Assembly: GCF_007004735.1 (NCBI RefSeq)
Contig: NZ_SSNL01000006.1
Span: forward strand, 372,001-436,000
Reading direction: 5' to 3'
Origin: Salinigranum halophilum
GTDB taxonomy: Archaea > Halobacteriota > Halobacteria > Halobacteriales > Haloferacaceae
Length of the DNA: 64,000 bases
Shown: positions 54,660 through 64,000 of the stretch, in pieces
Layout of the letters: every line of letters begins with the position of its first letter
Position numbering within the stretch: position 1 is the stretch's first letter
Notes under the pieces: model-generated
The model's database searches: none
Told to the model about the DNA's origin: nothing
What the model saw: the letters and a program-made list of their open reading frames with translations, nothing else
Program-made: the position numbers and the translations under genes

Positions 54660-56450
54660 TCACATCAATTCTGGAACGCTCAGGTGGAACTCCTCATTTC
54701 GTTCCTCGACCAGACAGAGGTGATAACCCCGCTTTCGCGAGAGTTTTACGAAGCTTTTCTTCCTGTTCAGACTGAAGAGGCTGGTCGTCGTCTCTTCGCC
54801 GACCGCGTCAAGCGCTTTGGGTTCAAAAAAAGAGGACGTGACGTAGAACGCAGCGCCGAAGGTCTCTTTTGACTCGCCGACGGCTCTCGAGTCCTTGATG
54901 AAGTGTTCGACCGCCTCGCCCGTTGTAAACGACCGCCCGGTTTCGAAGTTCGCCACGAACAAAGGGTCGCCCATCGAGTTCCAGAAGACGAGGTCGAACG
55001 GCCGGTCCTCGTATGTCTTGCCGTTCTCATCGGCGATAGTCACCGGAACCTCTCCATTGAATTGGATGCGGTTGATTTTGTGGATGGCGTCGAACAGCCC
55101 TGACAACTTCGATCTGTCGCCCGACCGGCCGATCTCGTACAGCAAATCTTCGACGATCCACTTCGCGAATCCCCACTCGATCGTGTCGCGCAGGTACGTC
55201 TCGTAAGAGTCGTCTTCAACGGTCGCTGTCTCGTTGTCGAACGTCGTGTGAGGCTCCAGCCGGAGGTTTTCGATCACTGACTCTTGATCGGCATTGCCTG
55301 CCCGGGCGTCAGCGAGAGTCGGTCGGTCTTTATTCCGATATCGGACAAATAGATTAGTCCACTCCTGCGCCTTGGCGGGTGATATATCTCTTCCCGATGT
55401 GGACGGTCTAAGAGCGGTTGTTGGCCCTTCGCTCTCTCGTGTGTCCGATGTGGACGACTCAGAACCAGTCGTCTTTTCGCTCTCTTTCGTCTCAGTGGAG
55501 GATAGGTTGGACTCCGATGCTACACCGTCTTCGACGCACGTGGCCAGTCGTGATTCAAAGGACGCAATCGTTCGATACCGGTCTCCTTTCGACGTTGCCA
55601 GCGCTTTCAGAACAATCTCATCCAGTACCTGTGGGACGGTCGACCGGAGCTCGCTGGGTGGGGGAGGCCGCTCCCCATCGCACACCTGCTGTTTGACCGA
55701 GAGCGCAGTGCCGGTGTACGGCGGCTCGCCAGTCAGCAGTGCATACAGCAGACATCCTGCCTGGAACACGTCAGTAAACGTATCCGGAGCGCCAAACTCG
55801 TCCGAGATGAACTGCTCGGGCGCTGCATACTGTGGCGAGAGGCCATCAACCGTACCAGTCTGCTCGGAAAACTCGCGAGAGAGCCCCCAATCGGCGATCT
55901 TTGGGACATCGTACACCCTATCGGGTGTTTCCCGAAAGAGAATATTCCCCGGACTGAGGTCTAAGTGGGCGGTTCCGTCCTCGTGTGCGACTTCAAGGCC
56001 CCTGCAGATGCACTGCCCAATCCACACGGCTTCAGCGAGTGGAAGCCCCGACGACCGGTTCTCCAGCCGCTCGTCGAGACTCCCTGCGTCCATGTACTCC
56101 ATCGCGACCCACGGAAGGGTGTCTCCGACCTTGATCACACCCACAACGTGTTCATAGTCGTTCCACTGTGCTTTCTGGCGCTCTCTCGCGTCAACGGTCG
56201 CCCAGATAGTGGCCCTCCGCAGGAACTCTTCGACGGCGTCACGGGAGAGTGTCCCCTCACTCTCATACTCTTTGACAGCGATCAGATCGGAGTCCGTCTC
56301 TCCCGAAATCGTCCCGGTACGGACGATGGTTTGCTCACCACGTCCAATCGTCTCACCTAGCTTGATCTCGCGGTACGAGAGGGACCGACGCGGTGGGCTG
56401 CGAACCGCGGAGAGATCGGCCCGAGATGGGATCTGCACACTCCATCTCAT
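54660..56450 (-). CDS. Protein kinase with C-terminal possible nuclease-fold domain
   Basis: 596 residues. Kinase domain about 26-305: glycine loop IGRGEQTIV, Lys60 in AVKEY, catalytic loop HLDLSPGN (Asp164), ADWG (Asp187) in place of DFG, and APEQ. A Ser/Thr/Glu-rich linker (about 310-375) leads to a C-terminal domain where PFDLVFWN...LFVANFETGR resembles the D-ExK/D-ExR core of PD-(D/E)XK nucleases. That part is a tentative reading. Alternative start: GTG at 56438, closer to the expected distance from TTTTAAATATG. It ends 27 bp from IS6 copy 2 and is divergent from the kinase at 56570. Confidence 0.75.
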   Translation of the reverse strand: MRWSVQIPSRADLSAVRSPPRRSLSYREIKLGETIGRGEQTIVRTGTISGETDSDLIAVKEYESEGTLSRDAVEEFLRRATIWATVDARERQKAQWNDYEHVVGVIKVGDTLPWVAMEYMDAGSLDERLENRSSGLPLAEAVWIGQCICRGLEVAHEDGTAHLDLSPGNILFRETPDRVYDVPKIADWGLSREFSEQTGTVDGLSPQYAAPEQFISDEFGAPDTFTDVFQAGCLLYALLTGEPPYTGTALSVKQQVCDGERPPPPSELRSTVPQVLDEIVLKALATSKGDRYRTIASFESRLATCVEDGVASESNLSSTETKESEKTTGSESSTSDTRESEGPTTALRPSTSGRDISPAKAQEWTNLFVRYRNKDRPTLADARAGNADQESVIENLRLEPHTTFDNETATVEDDSYETYLRDTIEWGFAKWIVEDLLYEIGRSGDRSKLSGLFDAIHKINRIQFNGEVPVTIADENGKTYEDRPFDLVFWNSMGDPLFVANFETGRSFTTGEAVEHFIKDSRAVGESKETFGAAFYVTSSFFEPKALDAVGEETTTSLFSLNRKKSFVKLSRKRGYHLCLVEERNEEFHLSVPELM

Positions 56451-56569
56451 AGAAATGCATATTTAAAAGTTTACGTAGTCGCGTCTCACCAGCAATCCAG
56501 CCTGTCGCCGACGGATATCGTCCAGACTACTGACTTCGGCTCTGAGCTTCACCTCGAAACCGGAGATTC

Positions 56570-58339
56570 ATGTGGTGTAAGACACTATCTCAATCTATGC
56601 AGGACGGTAGGGTGCCAGATATCACTGCGGCAGCCAGTCCTCCTCGATGCGAGATCAACACAAACGACCTCGCAATCGGCGAGCAGCTCGGCGCCGGCGG
56701 TCACGCCGTCGTTCACGAAGCGTGGCTCCCTGACAATCCCGAGATTGATCGCTTCGCGCTCAAAGAGCCCCGCGTTCACGGGGCCGGAGAGACATTAACT
56801 CAACATGCAGTAGAACGGTTTCTCAAGGAAGCCGAAAATTGGGCGAAGATCGACCAGCGAGAGAGAGAGGAACATCGGTGGCGGCATTCGGAACATATCG
56901 TGGGTGTCATCGACGTCGGTGACCGACAACCCTGGATCGCGATGGAGTACATGGACGCGGGAAGCCTCGACGAGCGGATCGATCTGAGGTCGGACGGTCT
57001 CCACTTGAACGAAGCGCTCTGGATCGGCGAGTGTCTATGTTCCGGACTCGAAATCGCTCACAGCTTGGGTATTGCCCATCTCGATCTCAAGCCTGCCAAC
57101 GTGCTCCTTGGGGAGACGCCAGGTGATCAGTGGAACCTCCCCAAAATCGCTGACTGGGGACTGGCTCGAACGCTCGTCGACGAGACTGGCACGATGGAGG
57201 CGATGTCGGTCGGGTATGCTGCCCCAGAGCAGTTCGACGCAGGGAAATTCGGTGATCCTGACAATCTTACCGATGTCTACCAAGCCGGCGTCATCATGTA
57301 CTACGTGCTAACCGGTCGGCTGCCCTACACAGGCGGCCGACACAGCGTGATACAAGACATCCTTGGCCCTGACCTGCCGGCTGCCCCGAGCACGCATCGC
57401 GACGGACTTCCCCCAGAGGTCGATGCGGCTGTGCTGATTGCACTCGAACGGGACAAGAGTGACCGATATCGGGGAATTCAGTATTTCGCTGACGCACTCG
57501 CTGCGACCAGACGGGACGAAACGCCGCCACCGGTGGTCGTTCGCCGATCGAAGGAGTTCGGTACTCACAGTTCGCCTCGCCGGTCGCGAGCCAGGGAACG
57601 CGATCACGAACGACGTGTCGAAACGGAGTCAGCGTCGTCAGACCGCGCCGACACGGGCGGCGCAGCTGCAAGTGACTCGCTGGATCTGGATCTATTTGGC
57701 CTGATTAGAGGAGGTGATGGGGTGGGTTCAGGGTCGTCGGACCGAGCTAGCACCGATGAACCGTCATTCAATGAATCAATGAATCCAGACTTCTTTGATC
57801 TGCTTGAGGGAGACGACGCTACGGAGTCAGGCTCGACACCGGTCGGCGTCCGGGAGTTGCAGACGTCCGACTCGGGCGAGGCGGAGGACGGGTCTGAATC
57901 GGCATCTGCTGATCGAGACGAAACAGAGATAACGACGACACCTCGACTGTTTGACCAGTATTCGATCGACCCAGCGGGACAGGACGATGACAGATTCCTC
58001 TGGAATCCGGATGAATCGGCTGATTCAGAATCGTCCGACCTCATCAAGGATAGAGATGACGCGGAGTCACAGTCACAGAACCGCCCCGACACTGACGAAC
58101 CGTCAGCGAGTGACTCGTTGGATCCGGAGCTATTCCGACTGATTAGAGGAGATGACGAGGCGGAGTCAAAGTCGTCGGACCGAACTGAAACCGACGGACT
58201 GTCGATCGATGAACCTGTGAATCCAGAACTCTTTGATCTGCTTGGAGGGGACGTCGCCGTAGAGTCGGACTCGACACCGGTCGGACTGAGAGAACTGAAA
58301 CCGTTCGACTCGATCGGTCAGGACGCCGAAGAGGAGTAG
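56570..58339 (+). CDS. Protein kinase with duplicated acidic C-terminal tail
   Basis: 589 residues (580 if started at the ATG at 56597). Kinase domain about 35-320 with GAGGHAVVHEA, Lys65 in FALKEP, HLDLKPAN (170-177), ADWG (194-197) and AAPEQF. The tail is disordered and acidic and contains two long imperfect repeats (about 365-440 and 505-580), each with an SLDxxLFxLIRG and an NPxxFDLLxGD motif followed by STPVGxREL. These look like docking motifs or phospho-acceptor regions. It is closely related to the other two kinases of the cluster. Confidence 0.8.
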   Translation: MWCKTLSQSMQDGRVPDITAAASPPRCEINTNDLAIGEQLGAGGHAVVHEAWLPDNPEIDRFALKEPRVHGAGETLTQHAVERFLKEAENWAKIDQREREEHRWRHSEHIVGVIDVGDRQPWIAMEYMDAGSLDERIDLRSDGLHLNEALWIGECLCSGLEIAHSLGIAHLDLKPANVLLGETPGDQWNLPKIADWGLARTLVDETGTMEAMSVGYAAPEQFDAGKFGDPDNLTDVYQAGVIMYYVLTGRLPYTGGRHSVIQDILGPDLPAAPSTHRDGLPPEVDAAVLIALERDKSDRYRGIQYFADALAATRRDETPPPVVVRRSKEFGTHSSPRRSRARERDHERRVETESASSDRADTGGAAASDSLDLDLFGLIRGGDGVGSGSSDRASTDEPSFNESMNPDFFDLLEGDDATESGSTPVGVRELQTSDSGEAEDGSESASADRDETEITTTPRLFDQYSIDPAGQDDDRFLWNPDESADSESSDLIKDRDDAESQSQNRPDTDEPSASDSLDPELFRLIRGDDEAESKSSDRTETDGLSIDEPVNPELFDLLGGDVAVESDSTPVGLRELKPFDSIGQDAEEE

Positions 58340-58510
58340 GCATCGACTGATTGAGGTGACTCCGGGAGCGGCGACGCCCTAACTCACACTCCCAAAAGCA
58401 TCGGTCATCCCCGAAGACACGGGAGAACCATATTGTCACTCTCGAGCCTGTTGTCCGAAGTAGTTCGCTTTCGACCAGCAGGGTTTCCTTCTTACAACAG
58501 TGACGTCTTG

Positions 58511-58642
58511 GATGTCTGCTTACTCCCCACTCGCTGACGTGCTGCCACGACTGTGGGGAGAACTGCCCACGAGTCGGTATCGGGAGTATCTCAACACCAT
58601 CGCCGGGGCAGTCGAAGCAACGATACAGGTCGATTTGGCTTG
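58511..58642 (+). CDS. Short ORF preceding the PglZ relic
   Basis: 43 residues (MSAYSPLADVLPRLWGELPT then SRYREYLNTIAGAVEAT). Its stop overlaps the ATG of the PglZ-like frame by one base (TGATG), as in a coupled operon. It may be a genuine small gene or the remnant of a longer protein. No family was recognised. The gap 58340-58510 shows nothing else. Confidence 0.35.
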
Positions 58643-59322
58643 ATGAGCATCCCGCCTGCACACAAATGGTGGGCGGATCACGAAAACAAGTTCGACGACC
58701 TAGGGAGGGTCACCATCTTCCTCATCGACGCCCTCCCGTTCGACCTCGCTCAGCGTCTCGTCGAACAACTCGGTGAGGAGCTCGAAGTGAAACAGGAGAC
58801 GCGGATGGCGACGCTGCCCTCCGAGACCAAGTTCGGTATGGTGGCACTCACTCCGGGTCGGTCGTTCAGATTCGCGGTGACGATGGACGACGACAGGCTC
58901 ACTCTGTTACGAGGTGAGCGATCGCTCTCGAACAATTCGAGGCGGGTCCGATTATACAAAGAGGGAGGCTGGGAGGTGCCGGACAACCCCGGGGAGGGGT
59001 GGGAACACAGTCGGATCGTCTACTACGACAAGGAGACCGATTACGTGTGGGAGAAATTGAAATCGGCGATGTCGAACGCCATTTCAGCGAATACATCGAG
59101 GAACTATCGGCGGAGATCCAGCACAAGCTGGCGGACGAAAACTGGGACCGGATCTACGTCGTTACTGATCACAGGTTCGTCTTACTTCCCGAGGATACGA
59201 CCTGTTCGGGATCGTTCCGAAATTTAGCGCATAAACGGCAGGGTGAATCACCACAGGACAGCTATTTCGCCGCGGTTGCATGGATCATACCTCTGGTCAG
59301 TCGCTGGCGACGAAGCGGATGA
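58643..59322 (+). pseudogene. PglZ-domain protein fragment, frameshifted
   Basis: From the ATG at 58643 the frame reads VTIFLIDALPFDLAQRLVEQ, ATLPSETKFGMVALTPG and VTMDDDRLTLLRGE, matching the core of PglZ (alkaline-phosphatase-fold) domains used by BREX/Pgl phage-defence systems. Near 59040 the frame shifts and continues GEIEIGDVERHFSEYIEELS, then RIYVVTDHRFVLLPEDT, the conserved metal-site segment. It then ends in unrelated sequence. The rest of a normal PglZ protein is missing, so this is a relic. Confidence 0.65.
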
Positions 59323-59395
59323 CTCAGTTAGTTCGGCACCTCCGTGGACCCGTGTCCGTCCTCCGTAGATTTCTATGAGCTCTTTTCGGTGGAGT

Positions 59396-62300
59396 TCATT
59401 TCCGCTTCCACTCGGTGAACAACTCCTCCAACTCATCACGCAGATAGAACGTGTTTTCGTGCCGTTCGGCCTTTCGTCTGGCGAGTGCAGTCAGGAGGAT
59501 CTCGTCCAATGCTGCGGGGACGTCCGCGATCTCGCTTGGCGGGGTTGGCTGCTCATCCATGATCGCTTGCACCATCTCAGTCTCCGAATCTTCAAATGGT
59601 GATTGGCCGGTGAACAACTCGTAAAAGACGGCGCCGAGCTGGTATCTGTCTGTGGCCTTGTCTAGCGTTCCGTAATCATCGTCGAACTGTTCGGGAGCGG
59701 CATAGCGGGGTGACAGACCGCTCACACCCGTCGAGTGTTTTAGGACGTGTTTCGAGAGTCCCCAGTCGGCCACTTTTGGGACATCCCACGCGTCATCAGT
59801 CGTCCGGAACAGAATATTCTGTGGTTTCAAATCGAGGTGAGCGAACCCGTGTTCATGTGCATGAATGACCCCGTTTGTGACCGCAAGGGCTGTCCAGAGA
59901 GCCTGTCGAAAATCCATCCGACCGATGCGCTCGGAGAGGTTACCTCCATCCATATACTCCATCAGGATCCACGGAAGCGGTTTCGCTCCAAAATCGACGA
60001 CGCCAACGATGTGATCGTGATCGTCAATGTTCCTCCATATATCTGCTTCGTCGAGCATCCGCTCGACCTGTTCGAAGTGGAGAGTTCCATCCAACCGTGG
60101 CTGTTTGAGTGCCAGTTTCAGAACGCCCTCATCAGCCTCGACAGTTGCTTGATAGACACGTGCGTCCCCGCCTTCGTCGATCACGTCACCAAGGGTGATG
60201 TCGTCGTAGCTGAGTGACCGGTGTGGCGAGCTCGGAACCGCCTCGGGGACCGGGAAACGGTCTTTACTAGTCACGACTTTGGCTTGCCGTAATATCTCGC
60301 CATTTCGCTCGTAGCCGGCCTCCACGGTCCTCACTACCCGTCCCTCGGGGAGTTCGCACGCCACTGTATCCCAGACCACGTGCCGATGGCGGTCCAAGTC
60401 ACTCTCGTGTTCCGGCCCAATCACCGTGTAACCGACTGCTTCGATCGAGTTGTCGATCCAATCGATGCTGGAGTCGAGGTCACTCACGGTCACCTCCCCG
60501 CTTTTGATCGATTGCTGGATGGCCGTCAGTGTCTGGTCGAGATGCCATAGAGGCTCGTCGAACGGGGCTGTGCTCCCTCTGTTTCTCTGTGGAAACATAT
60601 CGAGATGGTCGGATATTCTGTCGGCCGTTTGTCGGAGGCTGTCATCGATTTCTGATGCCGATCGGTTATTGTCTCGGCAGTACTGCCGACTACGATGTAT
60701 CTCGTCTCGCAGCGTGATTGCACCCTCGACAAGCAGCTCCACGAACTCCCGTTCGTTTTGGACCTCGACTGACTGCTCAACGATCACCTGCAATGCCTTT
60801 CGGATCTGTTCCGTCTCTTCGACCCCGACGTTCGCTCCGATGAGTCTGTTCATGAGTTGATCCTCATCGTCGACGTCGACAGCTATTTCGACGAGAGTTT
60901 CGAGGAGTTCCTCTGCGCTCTTGGCGTCGACCGTTCGTTCGGCAAGTGCCTCTATGAGAACCGGTCCGCCTTCGAACTTGACTGGACCTTTAGCACCGAG
61001 CGCTTCAACGAGTTGCTCTGTCCTCGCCGACTGCTCCGTCTCGGGTATCCACAGAACTGGCAAGGACACCTCTGCTGTTGAATGAACGCTCTCCTCCCCA
61101 GCTTCGATCCGTTCGAGACGCTGTGTATCCGCTTCGGCATGTTCCTCAGCATCTTGTCGGAGACGTTCGACTTTCTCATCGGAGAACCATGCTCCCTCCT
61201 CGATCGTAATCGAGTCAATGACCCCCGTGACCTGGTCCTCAGCCGAAACCCGGATTGTATGATCCGCATCGATCGAACATCCGATTTCAATCCGGGGTGT
61301 CCCTGCAGGTGCCGGTGGAATATCAGTTACTGTGAAATCACCGAGGAGGTTATTCTCCTCGGCGATTTCCCGCTCACCACAGAACACTCGCACCTGTACG
61401 TCAGTCTGGTTATCAACCGCAGTCGTGAAAGGTTTCGACTCCTGAACCGGAACGGGTGTATTTTTCTGGACGAGTCGTTCGAAGAGTCCATCTTCGACCT
61501 CGATTCCGATGCTGAGTGGAGTTACATCCTGAGGGACAATATTCGGCGGTGCAAAGTCATCCGCCAACTTATCAGGAGCCTCCGCAATAGTGATCGCCTC
61601 GTGTCTACCAGTTTCTTTCTCGTTCGCCTCGACGCTTATACTCCCGTTCTCATCGATATTGAACACGACTTCGATTAAGGGTAATGTGTCTTGTGTTTCC
61701 GGAATCTCGATAAGCGTGAGTGCATCAAGGAACTCGTTTTCGGCTGCACTCTCATCCTCGCCTTGGAAGATCCGGATCTGTGCGTGCTTCTGACCGTCTT
61801 CGACGGTAGTGAATAACTTCGACTCTTCGGTGGGAATCGTGGTGTTCTTCTCGACAATCCGCTCGAACTGGCCACCGTTCACCTCGACACCGAGCGACAG
61901 TGGCGTGACGTCAAGGAGGACGATATCGTCGATGTCACCCGACAGAATGCCACCCTGGATGGCTGCCCCACGCGCGACCGCTTCGTCTATATCTACCTTC
62001 CTCGTCGGTTTTTTGCCGGTGAGTTCTTTGATTCTCCCTTGGACCTGGGGCATCCGGGTCGCCCCACCGACCAGCAGAACCTTGTCGATGTCACTCATAT
62101 CGTAGCCCGCGTCTTCCACAGTCTGTGCCGTCAGCTCAACGGTTCGCTCGATCAGGTCCTCGGTCAGGCTCTCGAAGGTTGCACGAGTCAGCGTTGCTGA
62201 AAATCCTTCTTGACCGTCATTGTCGGGAGGGACGACTGGGAGGTTGACTGCCGTTTCCGGTCGAATCGATAGCTCGATTTTTGCCGTCTCGGCACTGTCT

Positions 62301-63013
62301 TTCAGCTGCCAGAAATCCTCTTCGTCGTCTCGAAGACCCGTGTCGTGTTCGCTGTTCACCTCGTCGGCGAAGTAGTCGATGATCGCCTGGTCCCAGTCGT
62401 TGCCACCTAGATTGTTGTCCCCGTTGGTTGCGAGGACTTCATATACGCCACCACCGAGGTCGAGAACTGCCACGCTGAACGAACCTCCACCCAAGTCGTA
62501 CACGAGTATCGTCTGATCGGACTCATTATCCAGACCGTAAGCCATCGACGCTGCAATCGGCTCGATAATAACGCGTTCGACGTTGAGGCCGGCCATCTCG
62601 CCGGCTTCCTTGATCGCCCGATACTGGCAGAGATTAAAATATGCCGGCACTGTGATGACGGCCTTCTCGACTTCGTCACCGAGGTACGCTTCGGCGTCGC
62701 GTTTGATCTTCCGGAGAATAATCGCCGAGACCTGCTCGGGTGTGTATTCCTCACCCTCGACCTGTATGATGTGATTGCTCTGGCCCAGGTGACGTTTTAT
62801 ATCCCGGATGTTTGTACTTTGATTGTCTGCGACCGCTAATCTCGTAGCTGACTTGCCTACGATCGGTTCACCAGCCTCGGTGAACGCTACTACCGAAGGA
62901 GTCGTTCGGTTGCCCTCGGCGTCCGTAATTCCTTTCGGAGCACCGTCCTCAATTACTGCAGATACAGTCTTCGTACTCCCAAAATCGATCCCGAGGATTT
63001 TGTTCGTGGTCAT
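59396..63013 (-). CDS. Hsp70/DnaK with two substrate-binding domains fused to a protein kinase
   Basis: 1205 residues from the ATG at 63013 ([16 protein letters not shown]), an alternative being the ATG at 63049. Residues ~1-375 are an Hsp70 ATPase: [30 protein letters not shown]. Two DnaK-like substrate-binding beta domains follow in tandem (about 376-485, [13 protein letters not shown], and 495-610, [13 protein letters not shown]). A helical region (about 630-900) leads to a complete kinase (936-1205) with [17 protein letters not shown] and AAPEQF. Substrate recognition by the chaperone part could direct the kinase. It is convergent with the PglZ relic. Confidence 0.88.
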   Translation of the reverse strand: MTTNKILGIDFGSTKTVSAVIEDGAPKGITDAEGNRTTPSVVAFTEAGEPIVGKSATRLAVADNQSTNIRDIKRHLGQSNHIIQVEGEEYTPEQVSAIILRKIKRDAEAYLGDEVEKAVITVPAYFNLCQYRAIKEAGEMAGLNVERVIIEPIAASMAYGLDNESDQTILVYDLGGGSFSVAVLDLGGGVYEVLATNGDNNLGGNDWDQAIIDYFADEVNSEHDTGLRDDEEDFWQLKDSAETAKIELSIRPETAVNLPVVPPDNDGQEGFSATLTRATFESLTEDLIERTVELTAQTVEDAGYDMSDIDKVLLVGGATRMPQVQGRIKELTGKKPTRKVDIDEAVARGAAIQGGILSGDIDDIVLLDVTPLSLGVEVNGGQFERIVEKNTTIPTEESKLFTTVEDGQKHAQIRIFQGEDESAAENEFLDALTLIEIPETQDTLPLIEVVFNIDENGSISVEANEKETGRHEAITIAEAPDKLADDFAPPNIVPQDVTPLSIGIEVEDGLFERLVQKNTPVPVQESKPFTTAVDNQTDVQVRVFCGEREIAEENNLLGDFTVTDIPPAPAGTPRIEIGCSIDADHTIRVSAEDQVTGVIDSITIEEGAWFSDEKVERLRQDAEEHAEADTQRLERIEAGEESVHSTAEVSLPVLWIPETEQSARTEQLVEALGAKGPVKFEGGPVLIEALAERTVDAKSAEELLETLVEIAVDVDDEDQLMNRLIGANVGVEETEQIRKALQVIVEQSVEVQNEREFVELLVEGAITLRDEIHRSRQYCRDNNRSASEIDDSLRQTADRISDHLDMFPQRNRGSTAPFDEPLWHLDQTLTAIQQSIKSGEVTVSDLDSSIDWIDNSIEAVGYTVIGPEHESDLDRHRHVVWDTVACELPEGRVVRTVEAGYERNGEILRQAKVVTSKDRFPVPEAVPSSPHRSLSYDDITLGDVIDEGGDARVYQATVEADEGVLKLALKQPRLDGTLHFEQVERMLDEADIWRNIDDHDHIVGVVDFGAKPLPWILMEYMDGGNLSERIGRMDFRQALWTALAVTNGVIHAHEHGFAHLDLKPQNILFRTTDDAWDVPKVADWGLSKHVLKHSTGVSGLSPRYAAPEQFDDDYGTLDKATDRYQLGAVFYELFTGQSPFEDSETEMVQAIMDEQPTPPSEIADVPAALDEILLTALARRKAERHENTFYLRDELEELFTEWKRK

Positions 63014-63297
63014 AAAAAAGACGAGTTCGCTCTTCACGTGGGTGTCCATGGTTAAGTAGTCTTCTTCCAGTGAGTCGAGGTCTCACAGAGGACAGCTTCA
63101 GCCATCGCGAGTCTCGCTCGGAAGGCTCGCCACGACTGGCGTGTGCCAGCACCACGGTCACCTGCCTGAAAGCGCGTATAATGTGGCTGACTTCACTCAC
63201 AGTGTACACAGTGTTGTCGACCACCGCTAACGATGACCACACAGTCCGTCGATAATGATGAACGCCGGAGCAGAGTTCGGACGACACGGCCTACCCG

Positions 63298-64000
63298 GAG
63301 ACCGAACTGCCGAGCCCACCGCCACAGACCCCCTTTCGCCGAGTGATTGCGACGGGACTCGTCGAAGCAGCTGCTGGTACCGACACTGATGGCCGAGCTA
63401 GTTCCGACACCGGAGCAGGTGAGCCCCCTGAAGCGATCAGTACTCCGCTCGACTCGATAGGTCTCGCGGGGAATGAAATCGGGACGTTCGTCCACCGACT
63501 GCTCGAACTGGACCGTCCTTGAGTCCGCTGGCGCACGACGATCAGAGAAATCGCGGACCGGCAGGGCTTCGAGGTCTCGGACTCGGCGCTCGAGGAGATC
63601 GTGTCGCACGCTAAGGCAGGCCGTCAGTTCCTCGAGTCTCAGCATGACGCGTACGCTGCCGGCGAAGTGTATGCGGAGCTGTCCGTCTCAGCCGATGCTG
63701 GGGAACGCGCGCATCGTGGGGAAAATCGACCACCTGCGGGTGACCGCGGATACGTTCGTCATCCCTGATTACAAGACTAACAGTATCGGGCGTCGCTCCA
63801 CGGAGGAACTGGCCTCCCACTACCGACCGCAGATGATAAGCTACGCTGCCGCCTTGCTCGCTCACGATTCCGATCGAAGCGTCATAGTGAATCTCTACTT
63901 CATCGATGTCGGAGTTACTGAATCGGTTGCGTGGACGAAAACGGATCACAAGTCGATCACTGACGAACTGCAGTCTCTACTCCACGGTGTTGATGATGAA
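63298..64000 (+). pseudogene. RecB/AddA-type helicase-nuclease C-terminal relic
   Basis: The forward strand reads a coding stretch with GNEIGTFVHRLLELDRP, a TGA at 63520-63522 in frame, then IREIADRQGFEVSDSALEEI and KAGRQFLESQHDAYAAGEVY, a +1 shift near 63700, and IVGKIDHLRV, FVIPDYKTN and QMISYAAAL to the window edge. GKIDHL...PDYKT is the D-...-DxK nuclease motif of RecB-family PD-(D/E)XK domains that end UvrD/AddA-like enzymes. The stop and the frameshift mark it as decayed. The helicase part is absent and the 3' end lies outside. Confidence 0.65.

Noticed and set aside
1-64000. CRISPR arrays
   Set aside because: The only regular repeat arrays are the origin boxes and the 51-bp coding repeat. 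Neither has CRISPR-like repeat/spacer spacing, and no cas genes are present.

Overview
The window is haloarchaeal DNA, most likely part of a large plasmid or an integrated plasmid-rich region. The evidence is GC-rich codon use with acidic proteins, TATA boxes about 25 bp upstream of leaderless ATG/GTG starts, a Tat lipoprotein, a haloarchaeal-type Orc1/Cdc6 flanked by origin-box repeats with G/C strings, and ISH-type insertion sequences. It divides into a replication and conjugation backbone, a scarred accessory zone, and an unusual cytoskeleton/GTPase/kinase/chaperone cluster.

Region 0.2-11.3 kb holds a VapBC pair, a Tat lipoprotein, a C45 acyltransferase-like hydrolase divergent from a polysaccharide deacetylase, a radical SAM protein, a RecQ helicase fused to a phosphoribosyltransferase-like domain, a frameshifted tyrosine integrase, and small membrane proteins. 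Region 12.0-14.8 kb is a probable replication origin: orc1/cdc6 with five origin-box-like repeats on each side. Region 15.1-21.1 kb encodes a small DUF6788-like protein behind a palindromic operator, an internally deleted ArdC/ImmA-IrrE relic, and a compact type IV secretion operon (pilin-like, VirB6-like, VirB3/PrgI-like, VirB4 ATPase). Region 21.4-34.3 kb is a scarred accessory zone. It contains a TnpB fragment, nucleotidyltransferase fragments, an MntA/HepT pair whose HepT has a nonsense codon, an IS6-family element that truncates a TIM-barrel isomerase gene, a frameshifted gene fusing a TyrRS-like domain to a dual-specificity phosphatase, a poly-gamma-glutamate hydrolase, an ISH3-family transposase, two phosphoesterases plus a partial duplicate, and a DUF1810 protein.

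Region 34.3-63.0 kb is the most remarkable part. It holds a small protein with FtsZ-like sequence features, two adjacent giant Tubulin_2-type proteins carrying GGGTGSG, three membrane proteins with a common layout (N-terminal helices, then a GTPase-like domain, one with a lost P-loop), a 1323-residue coiled-coil protein with one membrane helix and an outward beta domain, and three eukaryotic-type protein kinases sharing the same unusual HLDL and ADWG motifs. One kinase is fused behind an Hsp70/DnaK with two substrate-binding domains, one ends in a possible nuclease-fold domain, and one carries a duplicated acidic tail. A second IS6 copy with an 8-bp target duplication sits between the GTPase operon and the kinases. 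A PglZ-domain relic and a RecB/AddA-type nuclease relic lie among and after the kinases, suggesting a former defence island. I infer a membrane-anchored, phosphorylation-controlled tubulin/GTPase machine, possibly a conflict or stress system. Its function is not known from sequence alone.
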